Both the position numbers and the translations under genes were made by a program. Of a DNA stretch of 64,000 nt, positions 16,712 to 27,508 are shown piece by piece; the first letter of the stretch is position 1; the number at the start of each line of letters is the position of its first letter. This DNA comes from Opitutaceae bacterium (GTDB taxonomy: Bacteria > Verrucomicrobiota > Verrucomicrobiia > Opitutales > Opitutaceae), in contig JANQKV010000014.1 of assembly GCA_028280945.1 (NCBI GenBank), positions 62,001 through 126,000 of the forward strand, in the 5' to 3' direction. The notes under the pieces are model-generated. The model saw only the letters and a list, made by a program, of their open reading frames with translations, did not search any database and was not told where the DNA came from.

Positions 16712-17374
16712 TCAGGCCTTCTTCTCTTCCGTTGACTCGTCCTCGGCCGCAGGAGTCTCGGCTTCGGCAGCCGGCTTTTCTTCCACAGCTTCAGCGGTGG
16801 TGGAAGCGGCTTCTTCGACGGCTTCTGCCTTGGTTTCGTCGGCGGGCTCCTCCGCAGCAGCCTCTTCGGCTTCAGCGGTGGCAGCTTCCTCAACCGAGGC
16901 CGGAGCAGTGGCCTTGTCCGCCGTAGCCTCGGCGGAGGCGGAAGCCTTCTTGGCCTTGGATCCCTTCTTCTTCGGCTTCTTGTAGCCCGGGTCGTCAGCT
17001 TTCACGAACTCGATGAGCGCCATCTCGGCGGCATCACCGGCACGTTGGCCCAGCTTGTAAATGCGAGTGTATCCACCCGGTCGATTCTCAAACTCGGAAA
17101 CCTTTTCGTCAAAAAGCATCGAGATGGCCGCCTCGTCCCGCACGTCACGCAGGGCGAGACGGCGGAGGTGCAACTTGTCCTTTTTCTCGGTCTTGGCGGC
17201 CGCCTTCTTGGCCTTGGTGACAACCTTCTCGACAAAGGGGCGCAGGGCCTTGGCTTTGGCGAGCGTGGTCTTGATCCGCCCGTGGGTGATCAGGGAGACC
17301 GACATGTTGGAGAGCATGGCCGCGCGGTGCTCGCGGGTCAGGCCCATGGAATGGCGATGAACTTTATGACGCAT
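16712..17374 (-). CDS. rplQ: 50S ribosomal protein bL17 with long acidic C-terminal tail
   Basis: Residues 1-128 are a regular bL17 (MRHKVHRHSMGLTREHRAAM at the N-terminus, then LITHGRIKTTLAKAK), a protein that sits near the exit tunnel of the large subunit. Residues 129-220 are an extra tail, first a KKPKKKGSKAKKA basic patch, then a long Ala/Glu/Thr-rich stretch ending EKKA. Typical bL17 is around 120-130 residues, so the tail nearly doubles it. Similar tails occur on uS11 and uS17 here. It is the last gene of the cluster, 177 bp after rpoA, and followed by a terminator. Confidence 0.97.
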   Translation of the reverse strand: MRHKVHRHSMGLTREHRAAMLSNMSVSLITHGRIKTTLAKAKALRPFVEKVVTKAKKAAAKTEKKDKLHLRRLALRDVRDEAAISMLFDEKVSEFENRPGGYTRIYKLGQRAGDAAEMALIEFVKADDPGYKKPKKKGSKAKKASASAEATADKATAPASVEEAATAEAEEAAAEEPADETKAEAVEEAASTTAEAVEEKPAAEAETPAAEDESTEEKKA

Positions 17375-17461
17375 TGGAATCTGGTTTTGTAGGTGGCGGT
17401 CTCCGATCGGCTACCGGGCTGCAGCGTTGGGCGGCACGGCGGCGCAAAGACCGGTGGGGAA

Positions 17462-17550
17462 TTTTAGACTTACGAATTACGATTTACGACTGAAGGCGCC
17501 TCTTGGGACCGGACCGCCAATCGTAAATCTGAAATCCGAATTCGAAAATC
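17462..17550. repeat. Palindromic intergenic repeat, copy 2 (rpoA-rplQ gap)
   Basis: About 89 bp with a left arm TTACGAATTACGATTTACGA (17470-17489) and a right arm with CAATCGTAAATC (17518-17529) then GAATTCG, around a GC-rich centre GGGACCGGACCGCC. It begins directly after the rpoA stop codon and resembles the elements at 10797 and 23087 in arms, centre and position between operon genes. Confidence 0.55.
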
Positions 17551-17551
17551 T

Positions 17552-18556
17552 TTAGAGTTCTTTCTTGGTATCGAGAAGACGCTCGTCGAACTTCATGCCG
17601 AGCGAGAGGCCGAGATCCTCGAGCTTGTCCTTGATCTCGTTGAGGGACTTTTTGCCGAAGTTGCGATACTTGAGCATCTCCTGCTCGGTCTTCATGGCGA
17701 GTTCGCCGACCGTAGTGATGTTCGCGTTGTTCAAGCAGTTGGCCGCACGGACCGAGAGCTCGATCTCGTTGACCGACATGTTAAGGAGCTTGCGGAGCTT
17801 GTTCTGCTCTTCGCTGACCTCGGACTGCTGGTTATCGAATTCGTAGTTCTCCTCGGAGACGTTGTCGAAGACATCAAGGTGATGCTTGAGGATCGAACCG
17901 GCTTGTTTAAGGGCGTCGTCCGGGGAGATCCGGCCATCGGTCCAAACCTCCATGACGAGCTTGTCGTAGTCGGTAATCTGGCCCACACGGGTGGCTTCGA
18001 CCGAATACTTCACGAGCTTCACGGGAGAAAAGAGGGAATCGATCGGAATCACGCCGATGGCCTGCTCTTCCTTCTTGTTGAGCTCTCCCGGGCAGTAGCC
18101 GCGGCCGGTTTTGACCGTGATTTCGGCTTCAAAGGAACGCTCGGTGTCGAGCGTGCAGATGACTTGGTCGGGATTGACGATCGTGATGTTGGCGTCGGCC
18201 TGAATGTCGGCGGCGGTCACCTCGCCCTGGCGATTTACGCGGAGGAGCAGCAGGGTTTCTTCCTGTTCGCTGGCGGAGATGATGAGGACCTTCTTGAGGT
18301 TGAGCACGATGTCGGTGACGTCTTCGACGACGCCATCGATGCTCTGGAACTCGTGGTTCACCCCGTCGATTTTGACGGAGGCGATGGCGGCACCCTCGAT
18401 GGAGCTGAGGAGCACGCGGCGCAGCGAGTTGCCGATCGTGTGGCCGTAGCCGGCCTCGAAAGGCTCAGCGATGAATTTGCCGTAAGTGGGCGTGGAGCCC
18501 TCTTCGACCTTGGTGAGCTTGTTGGGCAGTTCGAACTTACCGAGACGTTTTGGCAT
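17552..18556 (-). CDS. rpoA: DNA-directed RNA polymerase alpha subunit
   Basis: 334 residues: an N-terminal dimerisation and assembly domain (GYGHTIGNSLRRVLLSSIEGAAI around 35-57, matching the alpha signature) to about residue 230, then a linker and a C-terminal domain with SVRAANCLNNANI and LGKKSLNEIK-type KKSLNEIKDKL, which binds UP-element DNA and activators. Length is normal. The ATG at 18554-18556 begins MPKRLGKFELP, the form seen in related bacteria. It lies 41 bp after rpsD and is followed by the palindromic repeat and rplQ. Confidence 0.98.
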   Translation of the reverse strand: MPKRLGKFELPNKLTKVEEGSTPTYGKFIAEPFEAGYGHTIGNSLRRVLLSSIEGAAIASVKIDGVNHEFQSIDGVVEDVTDIVLNLKKVLIISASEQEETLLLLRVNRQGEVTAADIQADANITIVNPDQVICTLDTERSFEAEITVKTGRGYCPGELNKKEEQAIGVIPIDSLFSPVKLVKYSVEATRVGQITDYDKLVMEVWTDGRISPDDALKQAGSILKHHLDVFDNVSEENYEFDNQQSEVSEEQNKLRKLLNMSVNEIELSVRAANCLNNANITTVGELAMKTEQEMLKYRNFGKKSLNEIKDKLEDLGLSLGMKFDERLLDTKKEL

Positions 18557-18597
18557 GATGAGATGCGGGTTGGATGCTGAGTTGGGCGGGCCGGAAA

Positions 18598-19209
18598 TTA
18601 GAAGCGAGAGTAGAACTCAACGATGAGCTGCTCGTTGATGTCCTGGGTCATCTCTTCGCGGGTGGGCAGGCGGCTGATCGTGCCGGTATAGGTTTCGGCA
18701 TTGAGGGTCAGCCAGCCGGGAACGTTGCGGGCGCGGGTCTCCTCGAGGTTGCGCGTGGCGATCTGGCGGGAGGTCGGGGTATCCTTGATCATCACGTCAT
18801 CGCCGGGTTTCACGGTGTAGCTGGCGATGTCGACCTTGCCGCCGTTGACACGAACGTGGCCGTGGTTGACCAGCTGGCGAGCCGCAGCGCGGGTCTTGGC
18901 AAAACCGAGGGAGTAGACCACGCTGTCGAGACGGGTCTCGAGGAGTTGAAGGAAGCGTTCACCGGTGACACCCTTCTCGCGCTTGGCTTTTTCGAAGGTG
19001 CGGCGGAACTGGCGCTCGAGCAGGCCGTAGACGTAGCGAAGCTTCTGCTTCTCGCTGAGGCCGATGGCGTATTCCGACATCTTGCGGCGCAGGCGGGGGC
19101 CGTGCTGCCCCGGCGGATAGGAGCGCTTTTCGTAAGCCTTGGTCGCGCCGAACAACGGTTGGCCGAAGCGGCGGCTGAGGCGGGTGGTGGGTCCAATGTA
19201 ACGAGCCAT
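18598..19209 (-). CDS. rpsD: 30S ribosomal protein uS4
   Basis: 203 residues, the family's usual length. MARYIGPTTRLSRRFG opens the protein, followed by PPGQHG, EKQKLRYVYGLLERQFRR, and the S4 RNA-binding domain LDSVVYSLGFAKTRAAARQLVNHGHVRVNG. There are no N-terminal zinc-binding cysteines, so this is the zinc-free form. It is a primary assembly protein of the small subunit and in many bacteria represses its own operon; I cannot see a repressor site by eye. It lies 47 bp after rpsK and 41 bp before rpoA. Confidence 0.98.
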   Translation of the reverse strand: MARYIGPTTRLSRRFGQPLFGATKAYEKRSYPPGQHGPRLRRKMSEYAIGLSEKQKLRYVYGLLERQFRRTFEKAKREKGVTGERFLQLLETRLDSVVYSLGFAKTRAAARQLVNHGHVRVNGGKVDIASYTVKPGDDVMIKDTPTSRQIATRNLEETRARNVPGWLTLNAETYTGTISRLPTREEMTQDINEQLIVEFYSRF

Positions 19210-19256
19210 GGAAAGTAGAACTTAAAGGTTTTCGATTGAGCGAAAGAGTCCGGGGA

Positions 19257-19829
19257 TCAGACGCGGCGGCGCTTGGGCGGACGGCAGCCGTTGTGCGGAA
19301 CCGGGGTGACGTCGACGATGGAGGTCACCTCCAGGCCGATGGCCTGAATGGCGCGAACCGCGCTGTCGCGGCCGAGGCCCGGGCCGTTCACCTTGATGAC
19401 CACGTCCTTGAGGCCGTGGGCCATTGCGGCGCGGGCGGCGTTTTGGGCGACCACCTGGGCGGCGTAGGCGGTGGACTTGCGGGAACCGCGGAAATTGCAC
19501 TTACCGGCGCTGGACCAGGAGATCACGTTGCCCTTTTGGTCGGTGATCGAGACGATGGTATTGTTGAAGGACGCCAACACGCTGACGATGCCGGAGGAGA
19601 TGTTCTTGGAACCCTTGGCCTTGCGGATCTTGACTGCGCCAAGCTCTTCCTTGAGCAGATCTTCCGCCGTGGGTTGCTTCGGCACGCCGCCGACCAACTC
19701 GGGCTTCTTCTCGGCCGCAGCGGCCTCTTCCGCGGCCGGGGCAGCCTCGGGGGTCGCCGCTGCTTCGGGAGCAGCCGCGGCGGCGGGCTTCTTTTCTTCG
19801 TTTTCGGGTTGGGAATTTTCTTCAGCCAT
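19257..19829 (-). CDS. rpsK: 30S ribosomal protein uS11 with Ala/Glu-rich N-terminal extension
   Basis: The uS11 core starts near residue 66 ([15 protein letters not shown]) and contains [16 protein letters not shown], the platform-binding protein motif, and ends in [14 protein letters not shown], the normal C-terminus. In front lies a 60-residue extension of mixed Glu and Ala/Pro (residues 1-60), giving 190 residues against about 130 in most bacteria. The ATG at 19827-19829 is well placed 20 bp after rpsM; an internal start at the core would have no ATG at the right place, so the extension is probably translated. Confidence 0.96.
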   Translation of the reverse strand: MAEENSQPENEEKKPAAAAAPEAAATPEAAPAAEEAAAAEKKPELVGGVPKQPTAEDLLKEELGAVKIRKAKGSKNISSGIVSVLASFNNTIVSITDQKGNVISWSSAGKCNFRGSRKSTAYAAQVVAQNAARAAMAHGLKDVVIKVNGPGLGRDSAVRAIQAIGLEVTSIVDVTPVPHNGCRPPKRRRV

Positions 19830-19849
19830 GACGATGACGGGCTAAGGGC

Positions 19850-20221
19850 TTATTTCTTGGTGACACCAACGGTGCGGCGCGGGCCCTTGCGGGTGCGGCT
19901 GTTGGTCTTGGTGCGCTGGCCACGGACCGGCAGGCTGCGGCGATGGCGCAGTCCACGGTAGCAGCCGATGGCCTGCAGGCGCTTGAGATTGCCGGTGATG
20001 TCCCGGCGCAGGTCACCCTCAACCACCCACTTATGTTCGGTGATGACGTTGAGGATCTGGTTGAGCTGCTCCTCGTTCAGATCGTGGGCGCGCATGTTCG
20101 GATCAAGCCCGGTTTCAGCAACGATTTGATCGGCCCGCTGGGGACCGATGCCGTAAATGTAGCGAAGGGAATAGGAGATCTTCTTCTTCGCAGGAATATC
20201 AACACCAAGTAGACGTGGCAT
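19850..20221 (-). CDS. rpsM: 30S ribosomal protein uS13
   Basis: 123 residues. MPRLLGVDIPAKKKISYSLRYIYGIG is followed by the helix-two-turns-helix region LNEEQLNQILNVI and the basic tail RTKTNSRTRKGPRRTVG. uS13 contacts the P-site tRNA and bridges the subunits in the small-subunit head. I chose the ATG at 20219-20221; the frame runs further upstream but that part is unlike the family. It follows map by 64 bp. In most bacteria rpmJ, and often infA, sits in this gap, but there is no room for either here. Confidence 0.97.
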   Translation of the reverse strand: MPRLLGVDIPAKKKISYSLRYIYGIGPQRADQIVAETGLDPNMRAHDLNEEQLNQILNVITEHKWVVEGDLRRDITGNLKRLQAIGCYRGLRHRRSLPVRGQRTKTNSRTRKGPRRTVGVTKK

Positions 20222-20285
20222 AACGGAGGGATGTAGTTGGAAAAATGAGGAGGGAGTTTGTTGGAAAAATCGGGAGGTGCCGGGG

Positions 20286-21086
20286 TCAATCCAGGGCATG
20301 AATGGAAACGGGCTCGGCCACCCGGGGCTGGGTCAGCACTTCGGGGCCTTGCGCGGTGGTGAGCACGGTGTGTTCAAAATGGGCGGAGTCGGCGCCGTCG
20401 GCGGTGACAATGGTCCAGCCATCCCGCAGGGTGCGGGTGCGCCATGACCCGGTGTTGACCATGGGTTCAATGGCGAGGGTCATGCCCGGTTTGATGAGGT
20501 CGCCCTTGCCGCGTCGGCCGAAGTTGGGGATCTGGGGCTCCTCGTGCATCGAGATGCCCACCCCGTGGCCCACCATGTCGCGGACCACTCCGTAACCGTG
20601 TTTCTCAACGTGAACTTGAACGGCGGCGGATATGTCCCCAATGCGATTGCCCACCTTGGCCTGGGCGATGCCGAGGCGCAGGGCCTCTTCGGTGACGCTC
20701 AGGAGTTTGGCGCGAACGGGCGAAACAGTGCCGACGGGCACCGTGATGGCATTGTCGCCGATGTAACCGCGGTATTCCACAACCACATCCAGGGCGATGA
20801 TGTCGCCGTCCTGGAGGACACGCTTGAGGGAGCCAATCCCATGCACCACCTCTTCGTTGACGGAGAGACAGGTATGGGCGGGAAAGCGGCGTGAGCCCAC
20901 CTGGTAGCCGTAGCAAGCACTGCGGGCGCCCAGCCCGGCGATGAGGTCGCGGCCAACCTGGTCCAAGTCGTAAGTGGTGATCCCGGGCTTCACGTGCTCG
21001 CGAAGTTGGTAGAGCACCGTGGAAGCCACCGCACAGGCCTCGCGCATGCCGGCGATTCCAGCTTCATTTTTAATCGGAATGGCCAT
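20286..21086 (-). CDS. map: Methionine aminopeptidase, type I
   Basis: 266 residues. It removes the initiator methionine from nascent proteins with two metal ions. The metal ligands appear as DVVVEYRGYIGDNAIT (first Asp pair), the GHGVG motif with its His, and ITMEP/AIEPM region with the Glu ligands; HEEPQIPNF is also conserved. There is no N-terminal zinc-finger, so this is the short bacterial form. The ATG at 21084-21086 overlaps the stop of the preceding adenylate-kinase-like gene by one base (TGATG), implying coupled translation. Confidence 0.96.
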   Translation of the reverse strand: MAIPIKNEAGIAGMREACAVASTVLYQLREHVKPGITTYDLDQVGRDLIAGLGARSACYGYQVGSRRFPAHTCLSVNEEVVHGIGSLKRVLQDGDIIALDVVVEYRGYIGDNAITVPVGTVSPVRAKLLSVTEEALRLGIAQAKVGNRIGDISAAVQVHVEKHGYGVVRDMVGHGVGISMHEEPQIPNFGRRGKGDLIKPGMTLAIEPMVNTGSWRTRTLRDGWTIVTADGADSAHFEHTVLTTAQGPEVLTQPRVAEPVSIHALD

Positions 21087-21559
21087 CAGGCAGCGAGGAG
21101 TTCGTCGGCTGACCTGAGATCGTGGCCGAGCGTGCGGTAATGGTCGATGAGGTCGGAAGCGACCCCGGCTTCATCGGCAATCACGACCCCGGTGAGCCGG
21201 GTGCCGCGCGCGTCGAGCCATTCATCGAACACAAGAGCTTGGAGCAACGTAGCCGGGAAATCGCTTAGCAGAAATCCCGCATCGGGTTTGCGCGTCCAAA
21301 ACCAGCGTCGCAAAACGCTCAGCACAGTTTGGTCGGGCAGCGGTTGCCCCTTTTCCTGCGCGCGCCGAGCCTGGGCTCCGGCGGGAGTCTGACGCGAAAT
21401 CTCCTGCCCCATCAATTGGGCAGCAGAGACGTGCTCGAGATTCAAAGAACGGGATCGGGAGACAAGTGCCTCCGGGATTGGTCCGAGGACCAGGACCTTG
21501 GCCTTGGACGCGCTTGCGTCGGGCGAAAGGGGCAAGAACGTGGATTCCGCCTCAGCCAA
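21086..21559 (-). CDS. Degenerate adenylate-kinase-like protein lacking the P-loop
   Basis: 157 residues filling the place of adk between secY and map. HVSAAQLMGQEIS (43-55), the KGQPLPDQTVLSVL segment and GFLLSDFPATLLQA (95-108) line up with the ISTGDMLR, GxLVPDxxV and GFLLDGFPRTxxQA segments of adenylate kinases. But the N-terminus reads LVLGPIPEALVSRS where GxPGxGKGT should be, the arginine of FPRT is Ala, and the LID and C-terminal regions are missing. It cannot act as a normal adenylate kinase. The only start in the frame is TTG (21557-21559); the gene starts 17 bp after secY and overlaps map by one base, which suggests it is still translated. A true adk must lie elsewhere. Confidence 0.75.
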   Translation of the reverse strand: MAEAESTFLPLSPDASASKAKVLVLGPIPEALVSRSRSLNLEHVSAAQLMGQEISRQTPAGAQARRAQEKGQPLPDQTVLSVLRRWFWTRKPDAGFLLSDFPATLLQALVFDEWLDARGTRLTGVVIADEAGVASDLIDHYRTLGHDLRSADELLAA

Positions 21560-21576
21560 AGTAAAGCGCTATTTTA

Positions 21577-23079
<1,503 letters not shown>

Positions 23080-23086
23080 AGCAGGA

Positions 23087-23176
23087 TCTTAGATTTTGGA
23101 ATTACGATTTACGAATCACGAATTCCGAACCGACCGGGGCCCAATCGTATATCGTCATTCGTAGATCGAAAATTGG
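23087..23176. repeat. Palindromic intergenic repeat, copy 3 (secY-rplO gap)
   Basis: About 90 bp with left arm GAATTACGATTTACGAATCA (23099-23118), right arm CAATCGTATATCG then CATTCGTAGATCG, and a centre with GACCGGGGCC. Arms and centre are related to the copies at 10797 and 17462. It lies between rplO and secY in the same transcription unit, where it could act as an RNA stem in the message or be a mobile palindrome. Confidence 0.55.
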
Positions 23177-23182
23177 CGGGCC

Positions 23183-23632
23183 TTAGCTCGCCACAATGGC
23201 TTCACCGCCGGCGGCCTCGATCTTGGCTTTGGCGGAAGCGGAGAACTTGCTGGCGGTCACCTTGATGGCGCGGGTGATTTCACCATCGCCGAGCACCTTC
23301 ACATAGGTCTCGTCCTTGCGGATGATCCCGGCAGCAGCGAGACCTTCGGCGTTCACTTCGGTGACACTCTCGTCGAGGCGGGCAAGATCGCCCACGTTAA
23401 GAACAGCCGGCTCGGTGCGGAATTGAGCCTGGTTAAAGCCACGCATGGGGAGGCGACGGTAGATGGGCATCTGGCCACCTTCGAAACCGATGCGGATTCC
23501 GCCGCCGGAACGGGCCGTCTGGCCCTTGCCACCGCGGCCGGAAGTCTTGCCGTGACCGTTGCCTTCACCGGAGCCGACACGCTTCTTGCGGTGGACGGCT
23601 CCCTTAACGTTTTTGAGTTCGTGGAGTTTCAT
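23183..23632 (-). CDS. rplO: 50S ribosomal protein uL15
   Basis: 149 residues with a normal start MKLHELKNVKGAVHRKKRVGSGEGNGHGKTSGRGGKGQTARSGGG, the uL15 N-terminus that threads into the 23S rRNA, followed by GFEGGQMPIYRRLPMRGF and a C-terminal beta domain. It is 68 bp after rpsE; the rpmD gene (uL30), which usually sits between these two, is absent. The following gap holds a palindromic repeat. Confidence 0.98.
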   Translation of the reverse strand: MKLHELKNVKGAVHRKKRVGSGEGNGHGKTSGRGGKGQTARSGGGIRIGFEGGQMPIYRRLPMRGFNQAQFRTEPAVLNVGDLARLDESVTEVNAEGLAAAGIIRKDETYVKVLGDGEITRAIKVTASKFSASAKAKIEAAGGEAIVAS

Positions 23633-23700
23633 GATGTTTCCTCAGGAGGGGCGCCTCGTCCCGCTCGAGCGGGACAAGACTCGGATGATAAGTTGATGGA

Positions 23701-24405
<705 letters not shown>

Positions 24406-24411
24406 GGCTGC

Positions 24412-24774
24412 TTAGAATTTGAGTCCACCTTCACGGGCGGCGTCGGCGAAGGTCTTCACCTTGCCGTGGTAACGGGCTCCATTGCGGTCGAACACCACCT
24501 CGGAAATGCCCGCCGCTGTCGCCTTGGCCGCAAAGGCCTTGCCGAGGGTCTCGGCACTGGGAACGTTGGCGGCGAGTTTCTGGGCACGCAGCTCCGGATC
24601 CAGGCTGGAGAGATAGGCCAGGGTTGTGCCCGCATCGTCGTCGACGGCTTGGGCGTAGATGTGCTTGGAGGAGAATTTGACCGAAAGACGAGGCCGGACG
24701 GCGGTGCCGTTGACCTTCTTGCGAATGCGCCACTTGCGCTTCTGGAGGAGTTGGGATTTGGAACTTGTAGACAT
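24412..24774 (-). CDS. rplR: 50S ribosomal protein uL18
   Basis: 120 residues, the usual length. The [49 protein letters not shown] sequence and the C-terminal [26 protein letters not shown] tail are typical of this 5S rRNA binding protein. The start MSTSSKSQ at 24772-24774 was chosen since the upstream frame does not match the family. It lies 23 bp after rplF and 6 bp before rpsE. Confidence 0.97.
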   Translation of the reverse strand: MSTSSKSQLLQKRKWRIRKKVNGTAVRPRLSVKFSSKHIYAQAVDDDAGTTLAYLSSLDPELRAQKLAANVPSAETLGKAFAAKATAAGISEVVFDRNGARYHGKVKTFADAAREGGLKF

Positions 24775-24797
24775 GGTGCGTTTTCCTTTCGGCCCGA

Positions 24798-25334
24798 TCA
24801 GGCGACGGTCTTGCCTTCCTTGCGGCGGACGCGCTCGCCAACGTATTTGACGCCTTTGCCCTTGTAGGGCTCGCACGGATAATAGGAACGAATGTTGGCA
24901 GCGACTTCGCCAACCAGTTGCTTGTCGACACCCTCCACCTTGACCTTGGTCTGGTCGGTGATGGTCACCTTGATGCCGTCCGGCACCGGGTAGAGAATGG
25001 GATGGGAATAACCGAGGGCGAGATCGAGGGTGTTGCCCTTGAGCACGGCCTTGAAGCCGACGCCCGAAATCTCGAGGTCCTTGGAGAAACCGTCCGTCAC
25101 GCCGACGACCATGCCCGCGATGATGGAGCGAGCGGTGCCATACATGGCGTTGGCGAAACGGGAGTTGTCGGCAGGGGCGACTTTGATCTCACCGTCGGCA
25201 AACGCAATGTTGGCGGCGTTGTTGAAGGTTTTGGAAAGGGCGCCCTTGGGGCCTTCGACGGAGATGGTCTGACCTTGGATGTCGACCTTCACCTTTTCAG
25301 GCACGGGAATGGGTTGTTTACCGATGCGGCTCAT
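24798..25334 (-). CDS. rplF: 50S ribosomal protein uL6
   Basis: 178 residues: MSRIGKQPIPVPEKVKVDI start, two similar beta domains, and the rRNA-contacting C-terminal PCEPYKGKGVKYVGERVRRKEGKTVA, with the P(E/C)PYKGKGI motif. uL6 sits at the base of the L7/L12 stalk and near the sarcin-ricin loop. Normal length and normal position, 15 bp after rpsH. Confidence 0.98.
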   Translation of the reverse strand: MSRIGKQPIPVPEKVKVDIQGQTISVEGPKGALSKTFNNAANIAFADGEIKVAPADNSRFANAMYGTARSIIAGMVVGVTDGFSKDLEISGVGFKAVLKGNTLDLALGYSHPILYPVPDGIKVTITDQTKVKVEGVDKQLVGEVAANIRSYYPCEPYKGKGVKYVGERVRRKEGKTVA

Positions 25335-25349
25335 GGGTGCTTCCTCTTC

Positions 25350-25742
25350 TTACCAGATGCTGCACAGAAGCTCGCCACCGGCTTTGTTGCGGCGGCAGTC
25401 CTGATCTTTCATCAGACCACTCGAGGTCGAGAGAATGCTGATGCCCAGTCCGTTGAGCACCCGCGGAATATCGTTGTAGCCGTAATAGAGGCGGCGACCC
25501 GGAGTCGATACGCGCTTGAGGCCGGTGAGCGCCGGCGTGCCGCCGACATACTTCATGGTTACGAGCAGAGTCTTGTGACCACGGTCATCGGTGCCTTCGG
25601 CGACATCGGAGATGTAGCCCTCGGACTTGAGGATGCCCGCGAGGCTCGCCTTGAGCTTGGAGTGCGGAATGACGCACTCCTCAAGCTTGGCGCGGCTGGC
25701 GTTGCGCAGGCGCGTTAGAAAATCAGCAATGGGATCGTTCAT
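25350..25742 (-). CDS. rpsH: 30S ribosomal protein uS8
   Basis: 130 residues, the family norm. Begins MNDPIADFLTRLRNASRAKLEECVIP and ends in STSSGLMKDQDCRRNKAGGELLCSIW, the C-terminal STSxGLMTDxxAR..GGELLC signature with the invariant GGE(L/V)L. It binds helix 21 of 16S rRNA and in E. coli represses the spc operon. It lies 82 bp after rpsN. Confidence 0.98.
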   Translation of the reverse strand: MNDPIADFLTRLRNASRAKLEECVIPHSKLKASLAGILKSEGYISDVAEGTDDRGHKTLLVTMKYVGGTPALTGLKRVSTPGRRLYYGYNDIPRVLNGLGISILSTSSGLMKDQDCRRNKAGGELLCSIW

Positions 25743-25824
25743 GATGTGGATGTTGGGTTCTCGGCGCGTGGGTCATATCCAAGTCCCGGGGATCGGGACA
25801 TCACCCCCACGGGCTGAAAGTGGC

Positions 25825-26130
25825 TTACCAGGAGGACTTGATGACACCCGGGATCTTACCGGCGAGGGCGAGTTCCCGGAAGGTGATGCGGGAGACGCCG
25901 AATTTACGGATGTAGGCGCGCGGGCGACCGCTCAGCGCGCAGCGATTTTTAACGCGAACCGGCGACGAGTTGCGGGGCAGCTTCTGCAGGGCCTTTTGGG
26001 CGGCGAAGAATTCATCGTCGCTGGTTTCCGGGTTGAGCAAGGCGGCCTTCAATTCGGCCCGCTTCGCGGCATACTTGGCGGCGAGTTTTTCGCGCTTGAT
26101 GTTGCGGTGAATGGCGGAGGTTTTCGGCAT
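25825..26130 (-). CDS. rpsN: 30S ribosomal protein uS14 (zinc-free form)
   Basis: 101 residues. The full-length form without CxxC pairs, with [51 protein letters not shown] at the C-terminus, so it does not need zinc. The N-terminal half is a lysine-rich helix that binds the head of the small subunit. Positioned as usual between rplE (11 bp) and rpsH (82 bp). Confidence 0.98.
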   Translation of the reverse strand: MPKTSAIHRNIKREKLAAKYAAKRAELKAALLNPETSDDEFFAAQKALQKLPRNSSPVRVKNRCALSGRPRAYIRKFGVSRITFRELALAGKIPGVIKSSW

Positions 26131-26141
26131 GGCGAAAGGAA

Positions 26142-26714
26142 TTAGGCGGCTTGAGCGGGCTCGGGCCGACGGAACGGCATGCCGAGGAGAGAGAGGAGTT
26201 CACGACCTTCTTCGTCGGTCTGCGCGGTGGTCACGATGCTGATGTCGAAACCAAGGGTGCGCTTGACGTTCTCAACGGAGATCTCGGGAAAGATGGAATA
26301 ATCGCTGATGCCGATGGTGTAGTTGCCACTGCCATCGAGACGGGGCGGCACGCCGCGGAAGTCACGAATGGTGGGCAGGGCGACCGTAATCAGGCGGTAG
26401 AGGAATTCCCACATGTTGTCGCCCCGCAGAGTGACGTGGGCGCCCACGATCTGGCCTTGGCGAAGCTTGAAGTTGGAAACCGACTTGCGGGCCTTGGCCG
26501 TCACCGGCTTTTGCCCGGCAATGATCGCCAGATCCTTCACCACGTCCTTGATCTGGTTCTTGTCGAGATCGGTGCCAAAGCCGGTGTTGATCGAGACTTT
26601 GACGATCTGGGGGACCTGGTGCGGGTTCTTGTAGCCGCGACTCTCCTTGAGAGTCGGGAAGACTTGCTCAAGATACTGTTTCTTGAGGGCGGGAGTGTAT
26701 GAAGAGGTGCTCAT
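26142..26714 (-). CDS. rplE: 50S ribosomal protein uL5
   Basis: 190 residues. The features are [11 protein letters not shown] (VNMGVGE-like), the [43 protein letters not shown] block and [16 protein letters not shown], the GNY.(L/I)G...Q.(I/F)FPEI signature. uL5 binds 5S rRNA and contacts the P-site tRNA. It lies 126 bp after rplX; that gap contains a short GTTGG/CCAAC hairpin but no obvious other gene. Confidence 0.98.
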   Translation of the reverse strand: MSTSSYTPALKKQYLEQVFPTLKESRGYKNPHQVPQIVKVSINTGFGTDLDKNQIKDVVKDLAIIAGQKPVTAKARKSVSNFKLRQGQIVGAHVTLRGDNMWEFLYRLITVALPTIRDFRGVPPRLDGSGNYTIGISDYSIFPEISVENVKRTLGFDISIVTTAQTDEEGRELLSLLGMPFRRPEPAQAA

Positions 26715-26840
26715 GGGAAGTGCTGTTGGATTTCCGACCCAACGGCCGTAAATGAGTGGTTACGGGAAAAAAGGATGAGTAACGCAGTCGGTGATTGGCT
26801 TTGGCAAGGAGATTACCGGGGCGGTCACCACGCGGTGGAT

Positions 26841-27122
26841 TTAAGCATCGGCGGTTTCGGCCTCCACGGGCGTGCGCCTGGTGGACGCGTCGTAGCGGCT
26901 TTTGAGCATGAGGTTGGAAACGTGCACGGAACCTTCGCGTTCAACGATGGCGCCGTTCGGGTTCTCCTCGGACTTGCGCACGTGGCGCTTCATCATGGCG
27001 ACACCTTCGACCCGGGCGCGCTGCTTGGCCGGGAGGAGTTCCAGGACTTTGCCGCTCTTGCCTTTGTTGGCGCCGGCGATGACCACGACTTCGTCGCCGC
27101 GTTTGATGTGGAATTTCTGCAT
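26841..27122 (-). CDS. rplX: 50S ribosomal protein uL24
   Basis: 93 residues. Begins MQKFHIKRGDEVVVIAGANKGKSGKVLELLPAKQRARVEGV, a KOW domain with GxxKGK, followed by MMKRHVRKSEENPNGAIVEREGSVHVSNLML. This protein starts large-subunit assembly and lines the exit tunnel. The C-terminus carries a short acidic tail instead of the zinc cluster seen in some lineages. Only one base separates it from rplN. Confidence 0.97.
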   Translation of the reverse strand: MQKFHIKRGDEVVVIAGANKGKSGKVLELLPAKQRARVEGVAMMKRHVRKSEENPNGAIVEREGSVHVSNLMLKSRYDASTRRTPVEAETADA

Positions 27123-27123
27123 G

Positions 27124-27489
27124 TTAGAGGACCTCCGGAGCGAGCGAGATGATCTTCATGAAATTCTTCGCGCGCAGTTCCCGGGCGACGGGGCCGAAGA
27201 TGCGGGTGCCCTTCGGGTTGCCGTCCGGATTGATGATGACGATGGCGTTGGAATCAAAACGCAGGTAGCTGCCGTCGGCCCGGCGGATGGGTGCCTTGGT
27301 GCGTACCACCACGGCCTTGGTGACCTCGCCCTTTTTGACGGAGGCGTCGGTCGAGCTATCCTTGATGTTGACGGTGATGATGTCGCCCACCCCGGCGATC
27401 TGGCGGCCAGCTCCCTTTTTGGAGATCATGCTGGCTTTGCGCGCACCGGTGTTGTCGGCGATTTCGAGTAGGGATCGAAGTTGAATCAT
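27124..27489 (-). CDS. rplN: 50S ribosomal protein uL14
   Basis: 121 residues, family length. [24 protein letters not shown] opens with the conserved ADN(S/T)GA; then [49 protein letters not shown] and the C-terminal [28 protein letters not shown]. It makes a bridge to the small subunit. It lies 19 bp after rpsQ. Confidence 0.98.
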   Translation of the reverse strand: MIQLRSLLEIADNTGARKASMISKKGAGRQIAGVGDIITVNIKDSSTDASVKKGEVTKAVVVRTKAPIRRADGSYLRFDSNAIVIINPDGNPKGTRIFGPVARELRAKNFMKIISLAPEVL

Positions 27490-27508
27490 GGTGGATGGCC
27501 TCCGGTAT

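Noticed and set aside
20222..20285. rpmJ or infA expected between map and rpsM
   Set aside because: Only 64 bp are available and no bL36 sequence with its cysteines is present in any frame.
23633..23700. rpmD expected between rpsE and rplO
   Set aside because: Only 68 bp are available, too short for uL30.
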